A stretch of 5,550 nt of DNA from Victivallales bacterium (GTDB lineage Bacteria > Verrucomicrobiota > Lentisphaeria > Victivallales > Victivallaceae): the NCBI GenBank assembly GCA_030634125.1, contig DAOWBJ010000138.1, positions 1 to 5,550 on the forward strand, written 5' to 3'. Positions 1 to 5,512 of the stretch are shown in pieces. The translations under genes were made by a program, and so were the position numbers. Numbering within the stretch: the stretch's first letter is position 1; every line of letters begins with the position of its first letter. The notes under the pieces are model-generated. The model was not told where the DNA came from and did not search any database. It was given only the letters and a program-made list of their open reading frames with translations.

Positions 1-385
1 GTATGTATTTATCCATGTCCGCAAACATAATATTTTCCATCGTGAAGGAAATGATATTATTTGTGAAATGCCGATACCTTATTCTGTCGCGGTTCTCGGC
101 GGTGTCGTGGAAGTACCGACCATAAGCGGCAAAACCAAAATGAAAATCCCCGCCGGCACGCAAAGCGCGACGATATTGCGCATCAAAGGCAAGGGAGTCC
201 CGGCTTTACGCGGTGGCGCGAGAGGCAGTATGCATGTCAAGATTTTCGTCGAAGTTCCCAGCCACATATCTAAAGAGCAAAAAAGCTTTCTGGAGAAATT
301 CGACGAGTCTTTGGATGATTCTAAAAATAATCCTTTGAAAACTGCATTTGTGAATAAAGCAAAGCCTTTCCTGGGAGATAAGTAA
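1..385 (+). CDS. dnaJ: Chaperone protein DnaJ, C-terminal part (5' end outside window)
   Basis: DnaJ (Hsp40) is the cytoplasmic co-chaperone that delivers unfolded proteins to DnaK and stimulates its ATPase. Only the last 127 or so residues are visible, read in the frame whose first complete codon is at position 2; the gene runs off the left edge, so the ATG at 68 is internal. What remains is the second C-terminal beta-sandwich domain and the dimerisation tail. Family hallmarks include the opening VFIHVRKHNIFHREGNDI block, the GGVVEVPTISGK strand, the KIPAGTQ turn, the RIKGKGVP motif, and the VEVPSHISKEQKSFLEKF segment before the tail. The J domain, Gly/Phe region and zinc-finger repeats would lie upstream and cannot be checked. 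Family KIPAGTQ is normally followed by a Gly-rich strand; here it is SATILRIKGKG, a mild divergence. smpB follows after 9 bp in the same frame, so the two are likely co-transcribed. Confidence 0.95.
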   Translation, partial: YVFIHVRKHNIFHREGNDIICEMPIPYSVAVLGGVVEVPTISGKTKMKIPAGTQSATILRIKGKGVPALRGGARGSMHVKIFVEVPSHISKEQKSFLEKFDESLDDSKNNPLKTAFVNKAKPFLGDK

Positions 386-394
386 TAATAATAA
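383..394 (+). other. Four consecutive in-frame TAA stop codons between dnaJ and smpB
   Basis: The dnaJ stop codon (383-385) is followed directly by three more TAA triplets in the same frame, and the smpB ATG begins at the next base. dnaJ and smpB share a reading frame, so the stop array is the only thing preventing a DnaJ-SmpB fusion by readthrough. The nearest purine-rich Shine-Dalgarno-like stretch (GGGAG, 373-377) lies inside dnaJ, about 17 nt before the smpB start. That is further than usual and suggests that smpB translation may depend on ribosomes finishing dnaJ. Confidence 0.9.
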
Positions 395-871
395 ATGGGC
401 AAAAAAAAGAAAAAAACTGACAACAGTAATGTTCTGGCTACTAATAAAAAAGCTTTCCATGACTTCACCGTTTTGGCAAGGCATGAAGCCGGAATAAGTT
501 TAACCGGCACTGAGGTTAAGAGTTGTCGCGCCCGCAATATCACCATGCAGGATTCTTATGTTAGAATCCTGGAAGGTAATGCTGAATTACTTAATGTGCA
601 TATTGCCACTTACGAGCAAGGCAATCAATTCAATCATGACCCCAAACGCAAGCGCCCTTTATTGCTGCACAAACGCGAAATCCTCAAGCTTAACCAGCAA
701 ATTCGCGAAAAAGGTTTAACTCTAGTACCTTTGAAATTCTATCTCAACAAAGGTCTTATCAAAGTTGAACTCGGACTTTGCAAAGGAAAAACCAAAGGTG
801 ACAAACGAGACACTCTGCGCGAGCGTCAGGACACCAAAGACGCGCGGCGCACAATGAGCCAGTACAAATAA
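395..871 (+). CDS. smpB: SsrA-binding protein SmpB (trans-translation)
   Basis: SmpB binds tmRNA (SsrA) and places it in the A site of ribosomes stalled on broken mRNAs, so that the nascent chain is tagged for proteolysis and the ribosome is freed. The 158-residue length is normal for the family. Visible hallmarks in order are a Lys-rich N-terminus, NKKAFHDF with EAGISLTGTEVKSCRA (about 17-46), the DSYVRI strand (about 53-58), and the QGNQFNHDPKRKRPLLLHKREI block (about 75-96). After these come GLTLVPLKFYLNKG (about 106-119), VELGLCKGK (about 124-132) and the basic C-terminal tail starting DKRDTLRERQ, which enters the mRNA channel. The ATG at 395 is chosen because it gives the usual MGKKKKK-type start. 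There is no good Shine-Dalgarno at the usual distance, so coupling to dnaJ is likely. Runs of eight and seven A occur in codons 3-7. No tmRNA gene is evident in the gap downstream. Confidence 0.97.
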   Translation: MGKKKKKTDNSNVLATNKKAFHDFTVLARHEAGISLTGTEVKSCRARNITMQDSYVRILEGNAELLNVHIATYEQGNQFNHDPKRKRPLLLHKREILKLNQQIREKGLTLVPLKFYLNKGLIKVELGLCKGKTKGDKRDTLRERQDTKDARRTMSQYK

Positions 872-973
872 AAACTTTTCAATATTTGTTGTTGCTCTTT
901 GTCCGGTGTTGAAATGTTGGTTTTAACAACTGTTCCATTGATTAAGTTTTCTACTAACATTTTCATGTTCGCG

Positions 974-993
974 ATGTCACTGTTGTCTCAGCA
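974..993 (+). repeat. Degenerate REP-like hairpin, copy A
   Basis: This copy aligns without gaps to copy C at 1059: an ATGT head (974-977), six variable bases, then the core TGTCTCA (984-990) followed by GC. The hairpin is weaker than in the other copies: TGTTG and CAGCA pair over 5 bp including one T-G wobble, around the TCT loop. It looks like a decayed member of the same repeat family. Confidence 0.55.
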
Positions 994-1007
994 ATACAAG
1001 CGTTCCC

Positions 1008-1033
1008 CACCCCTGAGACAGGGGTGACTACAT
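1008..1033 (-). repeat. REP-like hairpin, copy B (inverted)
   Basis: A perfect 8-bp stem, CACCCCTG paired with CAGGGGTG around an AGA loop, spans 1008-1026. Read on the - strand it has the head ATGTAG followed by the stem, with the core CTGTCTCAG at the hairpin tip. A GTAG tetranucleotide immediately 5' of a palindrome is the classic layout of REP sequences recognised by REP-associated tyrosine transposases (RAYTs). Its head faces the head of copy C. Confidence 0.75.
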
Positions 1034-1058
1034 CATTTATTGTTTATTTACATTTTAT

Positions 1059-1081
1059 ATGTAACGGCTGTCTCAGCCGTT
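1059..1081 (+). repeat. REP-like hairpin, copy C
   Basis: An ATGT head (1059-1062) is followed by a perfect 8-bp stem, AACGGCTG paired with CAGCCGTT around a TCT loop (1063-1081). The hairpin tip CTGTCTCAG is the exact reverse complement of the tip of copy B, while the stem sequences differ. That is the pattern expected of paired REP elements with compensating stem changes. Copies B and C are separated by an AT-rich spacer of about 25 bp between their heads. Confidence 0.75.
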
Positions 1082-1208
1082 CAAGAATTTATGCCTGACC
1101 TCTTTAGAAACGTATCTATATTTAACCCTATAATTATCAATAAGTTAAACTATAGCACGCAAAAAGCTCTATTCAAGTGTATATTGCATTTAACGGAAAA
1201 CAACGCGG

Positions 1209-1226
1209 TATTTTCAGCGGAAAATA
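1209..1226. repeat. AT-rich perfect hairpin of unknown role
   Basis: TATTTTC and GAAAATA form a perfect 7-bp stem around the loop AGCG. It is not followed directly by a T-run on either strand (a run of five T comes about 9 nt later), so a classical intrinsic terminator is not well supported. With this base composition it may be fortuitous. Confidence 0.35.
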
Positions 1227-1263
1227 TGAGAACTATTTTTCGTTCGGAGTTGCTGCATTGGAC

Positions 1264-1291
1264 TTGATACCCTGCTTGTTTATGATATATT
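1264..1291 (+). promoter_or_regulatory. Candidate sigma70-type promoter for rnhA
   Basis: A TTGATA -35 box (1264-1269, 5 of 6 matches) and a TATATT -10 box (1286-1291, 5 of 6 matches) are 16 bp apart. Transcription would start near 1298 and leave a leader of roughly 55-65 nt that contains the heptamer repeat. AT-rich DNA yields such matches easily, so this is a candidate only. Confidence 0.4.
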
Positions 1292-1302
1292 TTAGATACG
1301 GG

Positions 1303-1330
1303 TTGCGAACTGCAAATTGCGGATTGCGAA
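1303..1330 (+). repeat. Four-unit 7-bp tandem repeat upstream of rnhA
   Basis: Four contiguous heptamers start at 1303, 1310, 1317 and 1324. The first and last are both TTGCGAA; the second is CTGCAAA and the third TTGCGGA. The array lies 23 bp upstream of the earliest rnhA start, inside the expected 5' leader. It is either a short slippage-derived repeat or a regulatory element. Confidence 0.7.
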
Positions 1331-1353
1331 AATTCTGAATACTTAAAAAAAGT

Positions 1354-1863
1354 GTGTGTGGATTGAAAGAAATTATTATTTATACTGACGGGGCCTGCAG
1401 CGGGAATCCCGGTCCGGGCGGATATGGCTGTGTTTTGCGATATAATAAAAACCGCCGGGAATTGTCCGGCGGATTCCGCAAGACTACTAATAACCGTATG
1501 GAAATTATTGCCGCGGTGAAAGGTTTGGAAACTCTGAAATACCCCTGTCGGGTTGAATTATATTCGGACTCGAAATATTTAGTTAATGCCATTGAAAAAG
1601 GCTGGGCAAAACGCTGGAAAGCTAATAATTGGATGCGTACTAAAAGTGAAGAAGCTAAAAATCCTGATTTGTGGAAAAAAATGCTTAATTTATGCGAAAT
1701 TCATCAAATAAAATTTATCTGGGTCAAAGGACATGCCTCAAATGAAGAAAATAATCGTTGCGATGAACTGGCGGTGGAAGCAACTTGCGGTTCCGGGTTG
1801 CCAATTGATACCGGATATGAAGATGAACCCAAAATAGAAAATTCCCAGCTTGAACTTTTTTAA
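1354..1863 (+). CDS. rnhA: Ribonuclease HI
   Basis: RNase HI cuts the RNA strand of RNA-DNA hybrids, clearing R-loops and primers during replication. Numbering from GTG 1354, the catalytic set is complete: D12 in YTDGACSGNPG, E50 in NNRMEI, D72 in YSDSKYLVNAI, H127 in VKGHASNEENN and D137 in CDELA. The basic handle region, GWAKRWKANNW, is present at about 83-93. The IDTGYE segment (151-156) matches where the E. coli enzyme ends; beyond it lie 13 extra residues finishing in QLELF, which resembles a beta-clamp-binding peptide. No ATG lies upstream of the conserved core, and an in-frame TGA at 1336-1338 closes the frame. The start must therefore be GTG 1354 or, more in keeping with the family (a LKEIIIYTDG beginning), TTG 1363. 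Neither has a clear Shine-Dalgarno. The gene stands alone, probably read from its own promoter. Confidence 0.96.
   Translation: MCGLKEIIIYTDGACSGNPGPGGYGCVLRYNKNRRELSGGFRKTTNNRMEIIAAVKGLETLKYPCRVELYSDSKYLVNAIEKGWAKRWKANNWMRTKSEEAKNPDLWKKMLNLCEIHQIKFIWVKGHASNEENNRCDELAVEATCGSGLPIDTGYEDEPKIENSQLELF
1846..1860 (+). other. C-terminal QLELF peptide of RNase HI (possible beta-clamp-binding motif)
   Basis: The last five codons before the rnhA stop encode Q165-L-E-L-F169, preceded by a short polar linker after the RNase H fold. The bacterial sliding-clamp-binding consensus is QL(S/D)LF, usually on a flexible terminus. The match differs only by Glu for Asp at the variable position. Function is inferred from the motif and its terminal location. 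Confidence 0.5.
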
Positions 1864-1910
1864 ATAAAATCACAGTCATCCCATAGAAAAAACAAAAAAG
1901 AAGTTTAACA

Positions 1911-1934
1911 GAATGATTTAGGACTGAATGATTT
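1911..1934 (+). repeat. 9-bp direct repeat with 15-bp period
   Basis: GAATGATTT occurs at 1911-1919 and 1926-1934. The period of 15 bp is the same as that of the tandem duplication further downstream in this gap. It is short and may be chance. Confidence 0.4.
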
Positions 1935-1970
1935 TTACAAGAAAAAAATTGAGGCAAAAAAAGAAAAAAT

Positions 1971-2002
1971 AATTATTCTGTCAAAAATTATTCTGTCAAA
2001 AA
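1971..2002 (+). repeat. Perfect 15-bp tandem duplication upstream of pepF
   Basis: The unit ATTATTCTGTCAAAA occurs twice in direct succession (1972-1986 and 1987-2001), with one matching base on either side. It ends 29 bp before the pepF start. It could duplicate a promoter element or an operator containing CTGTCAAAA, or may simply be a replication-slippage product in AT-rich DNA. I see no convincing -35/-10 pair for pepF. Confidence 0.85.
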
Positions 2003-2017
2003 GTGAAATAAAACATA

Positions 2018-2023
2018 TAAGGA
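2018..2023 (+). promoter_or_regulatory. Ribosome-binding site of pepF
   Basis: TAAGGA lies 7 nt before the ATG at 2031, a normal Shine-Dalgarno position. It fixes the pepF start. It also shows that this genome uses Shine-Dalgarno sites, which makes their absence before smpB, rnhA and the - strand gene more noticeable. Confidence 0.75.
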
Positions 2024-2030
2024 TTAAAAC

Positions 2031-3833
2031 ATGGACTCACATAAAGTTCTGAACAGAAAAGAAGTCCCGGAAGAAATGACCTGGGATATTGAAGCAATAT
2101 ATGCTGCTCCGGAGGATTGGGAAAAAGATTTCGCCGCTATCCCTGCCCTGGTTGATAAATTTGCAGCTTTCAAAGGTAGACTCGCTGATTCCGCCGCCGC
2201 TTTGCGTGACGCTATTGAGTCTGACGATACCATGGAAAGACTGGCGGAAAAAGTTTATGTATACGCGCATTTGCGTTCTGACGAAGACACCCGCGATTCC
2301 GCCAACAGATCCCGCGTCGACCGTGCTGAAAGTTTATTCGCTGAAATATCCGGCAAAACCGCCTGGTTTGATCCTGAAATAATGGCTATACCAAACAAAA
2401 AAATGGATGAATTACTCGCGGCTCCTGAATTGAGCTTTTATAAACGCAGCCTTGAAGAATTATTGCGTTCGCGCCCCCATACTTTGTCGGAAAAAGAAGA
2501 ACGCATTCTTGGCATGTCCTCCGATGTGATGGGAACCGCTTCAAAAACTTTCAGCGTTTTAAATAACGCCGACCTGCGCTTTCCCGAAGTGACCAATGAA
2601 GACGGCAAAAGAGTTGAACTTACGCACGGTAATTACATTAAATTTCTCGAATCCCCCAAACGCAGGGTACGAAAAAAAGCGTTTCGCGCAATGTATACCA
2701 GCTATACAAAATTGCGCAACACTTTCGCGACAACCCTTGACGGTGCAATAAAGAAACACGTTTTATCCGCTAAACTGCGCAATTATCCTTCCGCTTTAAA
2801 CGCGTCTTTATTCTCTGATAATGTCCCCGAAGAAGTCTATATGGAGCTGATTCAGGCTGTGCATGATAAATTGCCCGCGCTGCACAAATATATGCAGCTT
2901 AGATGTGATGTGTTAGGCTTGGAACAAATTGATATGTATGACGTTTTCAACCCCCTGGTTCCCGAATGCAAGCTCGAAATAACTTGGGATAAAGCAAAGG
3001 AAATGGTTCAGGAGGCTTTCAAGCCGCTGGGTGAAGAGTATTGCGAAAATTTGAATAAAGCATTTGAACAACGCTGGGTGGATGTATGTGAAAACCGGGG
3101 AAAACGTTCCGGGGCGTATTCCGGCGGCTGCTATGATTCCTATCCTTATTTGCTGTTAAACTTTCACGGTACACTCAATGATGTTTTCACGCTGGCGCAT
3201 GAACTAGGTCATTCGATGCATTCATTTTATTCGCATAAAGAGCAGGAATATCATTATGCTGACTACCAAATATTTGTCGCGGAAGTCGCCTCGACCACCA
3301 ATGAATTATTACTCCACGACCACTTGATGAAAAGCACCGAAGACGACAATGTAAAAGCATATTTGTTATGTCATTTGCTCGATCAGTTGCGCGGTACAAT
3401 TTACCGTCAAACGCAGTTTGCAGAATTTGAATTGTGGATGCACCAGCAGTCCGAAAAATCAATTCCTTTGAATGCCGACATGCTCAGCAAAAAGTATTTC
3501 GATCTCAATGCGGAATATTACGGCAAAAGCGTCAAGCCCAACCAGCGTATTGAAATGGAATGGGCGAGGATTCCTCATTTTTACTATAATTTTTATGTTT
3601 ACAAATACGCCACCGGTATTTCTGCGGCGGTAGAGTTGTCACGCAATATCCTGAGTGGAGATGCCAAAAAGATAAAAGATTATTTCGGTTTTCTGAAAGC
3701 CGGGGATTCTAAAGAAGTTCTGGACATAATGAAGGATGCCGGAGTCGATCTATCAACGCCGGAACCTGTTCACGTTGCCCTGGATTTATTTAACGATACA
3801 GTAGACCAATTACATAAATTACTCGTTAAGTAA
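2031..3833 (+). CDS. pepF: Oligoendopeptidase F (M3-family zinc metallopeptidase)
   Basis: PepF is a cytoplasmic zinc endopeptidase that cleaves short peptides, in peptide turnover and sometimes in processing signal or pheromone peptides. The 600-residue length is typical of the family. The N-terminal half is the helical cap: TWDIEAIYAAPEDWEKDF at about 17-34, then the region around ILGMSSDVMGTASKTF. The M3 catalytic core follows. Zinc ligands H390 and H394 and catalytic E391 lie in HELGHSMHSFYS, and E418 in FVAEVASTTNE supplies the third ligand. Upstream GAYSGGCYDSYPYLLLNFHGT and downstream RIPHFYYNFYVYKYATG are family blocks lining the active site. There is no signal peptide or membrane segment. 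The start is fixed by TAAGGA 7 nt upstream. The gene appears monocistronic, with a 167-bp gap before it and a convergent gene 29 bp after it. All catalytic residues are intact. Confidence 0.96.
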   Translation: MDSHKVLNRKEVPEEMTWDIEAIYAAPEDWEKDFAAIPALVDKFAAFKGRLADSAAALRDAIESDDTMERLAEKVYVYAHLRSDEDTRDSANRSRVDRAESLFAEISGKTAWFDPEIMAIPNKKMDELLAAPELSFYKRSLEELLRSRPHTLSEKEERILGMSSDVMGTASKTFSVLNNADLRFPEVTNEDGKRVELTHGNYIKFLESPKRRVRKKAFRAMYTSYTKLRNTFATTLDGAIKKHVLSAKLRNYPSALNASLFSDNVPEEVYMELIQAVHDKLPALHKYMQLRCDVLGLEQIDMYDVFNPLVPECKLEITWDKAKEMVQEAFKPLGEEYCENLNKAFEQRWVDVCENRGKRSGAYSGGCYDSYPYLLLNFHGTLNDVFTLAHELGHSMHSFYSHKEQEYHYADYQIFVAEVASTTNELLLHDHLMKSTEDDNVKAYLLCHLLDQLRGTIYRQTQFAEFELWMHQQSEKSIPLNADMLSKKYFDLNAEYYGKSVKPNQRIEMEWARIPHFYYNFYVYKYATGISAAVELSRNILSGDAKKIKDYFGFLKAGDSKEVLDIMKDAGVDLSTPEPVHVALDLFNDTVDQLHKLLVK

Positions 3834-3855
3834 AAGGCCTCTGAATTATTTTACT
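3829..3855. terminator. Weak inverted repeat between convergent genes (possible bidirectional terminator)
   Basis: AGTAAAA (3829-3835) and TTTTACT (3849-3855) form a perfect 7-bp AT-rich stem around a 13-nt loop that contains the palindrome core GGCC. It overlaps the pepF stop codon and fills the gap between two converging genes, where a shared terminator is expected. The stem has little GC and no clean trailing T-run, so support is modest. Confidence 0.3.
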
Positions 3856-3862
3856 GTTGATT

Positions 3863-5512
3863 CTAACGAACATACATAGTATAGGCTTTGATCTTTTTCA
3901 TGTTCATTAGCATTAGTATAGGCTTTAAATTGTTTGGTTGCATGTAACGACTGTACCAACAGTAGGAGTTAATGACGTATAGCTCATTTTGCTTTAAATA
4001 ATCAGGAACAAGTTGCTGGAGTGAGGTCGGCAGTTTACCGTTGTTTATCCGGTACTGGGTTGCGGCGATTGCGATGAGTGAATTCCTGGTTGTGTTGATG
4101 TTAGAATATGTTGTGTATGCGTTAATAAAAGCAGTATTGACTTTTTTAGTCAAGTCTGGTTTATTTTTTCCTGTTCGGCAATAATTCATGCATTTAACTG
4201 CTTCAAGCAGAGTTTGGGCAAAGTTTATACTGTCATTCAAGCATAAAGGAGACAGGAACTGCTGATCGAAATCAGGGAAAATTGCGGCGTTGTTCAAATA
4301 GCGATGCGAGTAATGCACTATTCCTTTGTTGAATGTAAAACAACCGTACTGGATATTGTTTTTGGCGAGCGAGATAACCCGTCTGTTCAAAGTTTGTACG
4401 TTAGTATAAAGCTTTTTGTTAAGAAATTCACGCAACAATTGCTTGATCTCCTGAAGCTTTGGTAAGAGATTCTTTTTATCTGCAGGGATTCTATATATTT
4501 GATGATACAGGTATTGTGATTGATGATAGTTGTATTTTATTCCCGTTTTTATGTTGAATAAGGTTAGTTCCAGAGCTTGTTTGTATTCTCTCTTTTGAAG
4601 CATCCGGTTGATTGTTTTACGAATAAAACCGGAAACTCCGCCATTATTCCTTTTATGTTTTGAGTACTCTTTTTTCATGAATTTGCTAAATTCTGGAAGC
4701 AACTTTTCGCGGTATGGCATATTTTGCCTAATATATTCCTCTCTTTTTTGTGTTACGCGAGGAATTAAAATCGGGGTTTCCGGGGTAACCGCCGCGCATT
4801 GTTTTGCTACTTTATTAAATTCTATTTTTTGATTCCAGTTTAGTAAATGTGTGTACATGAAAAAACCGAAAAATATGAGTACCACAGTCAGTATAAGCGG
4901 CCATGACAATATCAGCTTTTTACTGTCAATCTCATGGCGCTTCATTTGTATGTCACTGGTGAATGCCGTCAACGGATATGTGAATAGCAGTGCTAATGGC
5001 ATGAATAGCAGGTAACTATATTTACATGCGATAAGCGTATACAGTACCGCCAATATGCTGATAATTATTAAAGCTGTAAATCCGATAGCAGAGTTTTTTA
5101 TATTTCTCCACTCCATGAATAATTTGTCGCTAATAAGAACACTAAGAGCGCAAAAGAATATTACATAAAAGGGAGTGCTTGTATTTAAGCATTGATAAAA
5201 TTGCTGTGGAAACAAAAAGTATCCAAGTACTGTCAGAGTTAGCAAAGAAGTAAATATACGATTTTTGCTTACTGCTGACACGACTATAAAAGCCAATATA
5301 AATGCCCATATTATAAAAGCGGCAAATATCCAGATTATTACTCCCGGTGAATGTAGTATTATTTGGTTGCTGGCATTAATGGCTTGCAGTAATCTTCCAT
5401 CAATAAGGAGTTTATACAGTATCCACAATAGAAATATTCCCAGACTGATTGCGTAGCTCAAGCAAAAGCATTTTAATTTGACCTTGGCAAGAGAACGGGA
5501 ACTTATTGGCAT
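3863..5512 (-). CDS. Unrecognised multi-pass membrane protein with a large C-terminal soluble domain
   Basis: I do not recognise a characterised family. Residues 1-221 hold about seven hydrophobic segments (roughly 14-36, 57-82, 87-105, 113-129, 143-163, 167-184, 201-221). A basic N-terminus (SSRSLAKVKLK) suggests the N-end is cytoplasmic. Residues 225-549 are hydrophilic, basic and Tyr/Asn-rich, with no evident catalytic motif. The stretch RNSLIAIAATQYRINNGK followed by LPTSLQQLVPDYL (476-506) resembles a C-terminal segment I associate with uncharacterised proteins of PVC-group bacteria. There it usually continues into a DPF-G-KPL motif, which is absent here. The last 20 residues are Met/Lys-rich and look out of frame; see the slippery site at 3923-3929. 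ATG 5512 has no Shine-Dalgarno and the frame stays open to the window edge, so the true start may lie outside. The gene is visibly more AT-rich than pepF and converges on it. Confidence 0.8.
   Translation of the reverse strand: MPISSRSLAKVKLKCFCLSYAISLGIFLLWILYKLLIDGRLLQAINASNQIILHSPGVIIWIFAAFIIWAFILAFIVVSAVSKNRIFTSLLTLTVLGYFLFPQQFYQCLNTSTPFYVIFFCALSVLISDKLFMEWRNIKNSAIGFTALIIISILAVLYTLIACKYSYLLFMPLALLFTYPLTAFTSDIQMKRHEIDSKKLILSWPLILTVVLIFFGFFMYTHLLNWNQKIEFNKVAKQCAAVTPETPILIPRVTQKREEYIRQNMPYREKLLPEFSKFMKKEYSKHKRNNGGVSGFIRKTINRMLQKREYKQALELTLFNIKTGIKYNYHQSQYLYHQIYRIPADKKNLLPKLQEIKQLLREFLNKKLYTNVQTLNRRVISLAKNNIQYGCFTFNKGIVHYSHRYLNNAAIFPDFDQQFLSPLCLNDSINFAQTLLEAVKCMNYCRTGKNKPDLTKKVNTAFINAYTTYSNINTTRNSLIAIAATQYRINNGKLPTSLQQLVPDYLKQNELYVINSYCWYSRYMQPNNLKPILMLMNMKKIKAYTMYVR
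3877..3926 (-). repeat. 13-bp direct repeat, 37-bp period, in the 3' end of the membrane-protein gene
   Basis: TAGTATAGGCTTT on the + strand occurs at 3877-3889 and 3914-3926. On the coding strand it reads AAAGCCTATACTA. Since 37 is not a multiple of three, the two copies are read in different frames (KPIL and KAYT). The second copy on the + strand overlaps the slippery heptamer. Confidence 0.8.
3923..3929 (-). promoter_or_regulatory. Canonical -1 frameshift slippery heptamer (U UUA AAG)
   Basis: In the reading frame of the - strand gene, codons 528-530 are AAT TTA AAG, which place T TTA AAG in the X XXY YYZ register required for -1 slippage. After a slip, translation would continue with 25 other codons (beginning AYTNANEHEK, ending CSLESTVK) to a TAA at 3846-3848. 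That gives a 555-residue product instead of 549. Whether the site is used is unknown; an indel in the gene or sequence could produce the same picture. Confidence 0.35.

Larger units (their letters stand above)
872..1353. other. 482-bp non-coding gap between smpB and rnhA
   Basis: I find no credible gene here. The only open frame of any length (1040-1267, TTG start) begins inside the repeat cluster, lacks a ribosome-binding site and has no recognisable motif. The gap does hold a cluster of three hairpin repeats (974-1081), an AT-rich hairpin (1209-1226), a candidate promoter (1264-1291) and a heptamer repeat (1303-1330); each is listed separately. Positions 872-973 and about 1082-1208 are AT-rich with no feature I can support. 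I looked for a tmRNA gene because of the neighbouring smpB; neither its 3' tRNA-like end nor an Ala-tag reading frame is apparent. Confidence 0.7.

Noticed and set aside
401..416. A AAA AAG slippery sequence in the first codons of smpB
   Set aside because: It is in the right register, but a -1 slip reaches a TGA within four codons and would give only a tiny peptide; poly-Lys starts are common in SmpB, so it is probably incidental.
79..546. 155-codon open frame antisense to dnaJ/smpB
   Set aside because: It is the antisense shadow of two strongly conserved genes, and its hydrophobic run comes from the complement of Lys-rich smpB codons.
905..930. Possible smpB terminator around GTTG...CAAC
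   Set aside because: The best pairing is only 4 bp with no following T-run.
1040..1267. 75-codon open frame on the + strand between smpB and rnhA
   Set aside because: It starts with TTG inside the REP-like cluster, has no ribosome-binding site and shows no recognisable protein features; its first codons are the hairpin repeat itself.
872..1353. Possible tmRNA (ssrA) gene next to smpB
   Set aside because: No tRNA-like acceptor end closing with CCA, and no Ala-rich tag reading frame, could be found on either strand.
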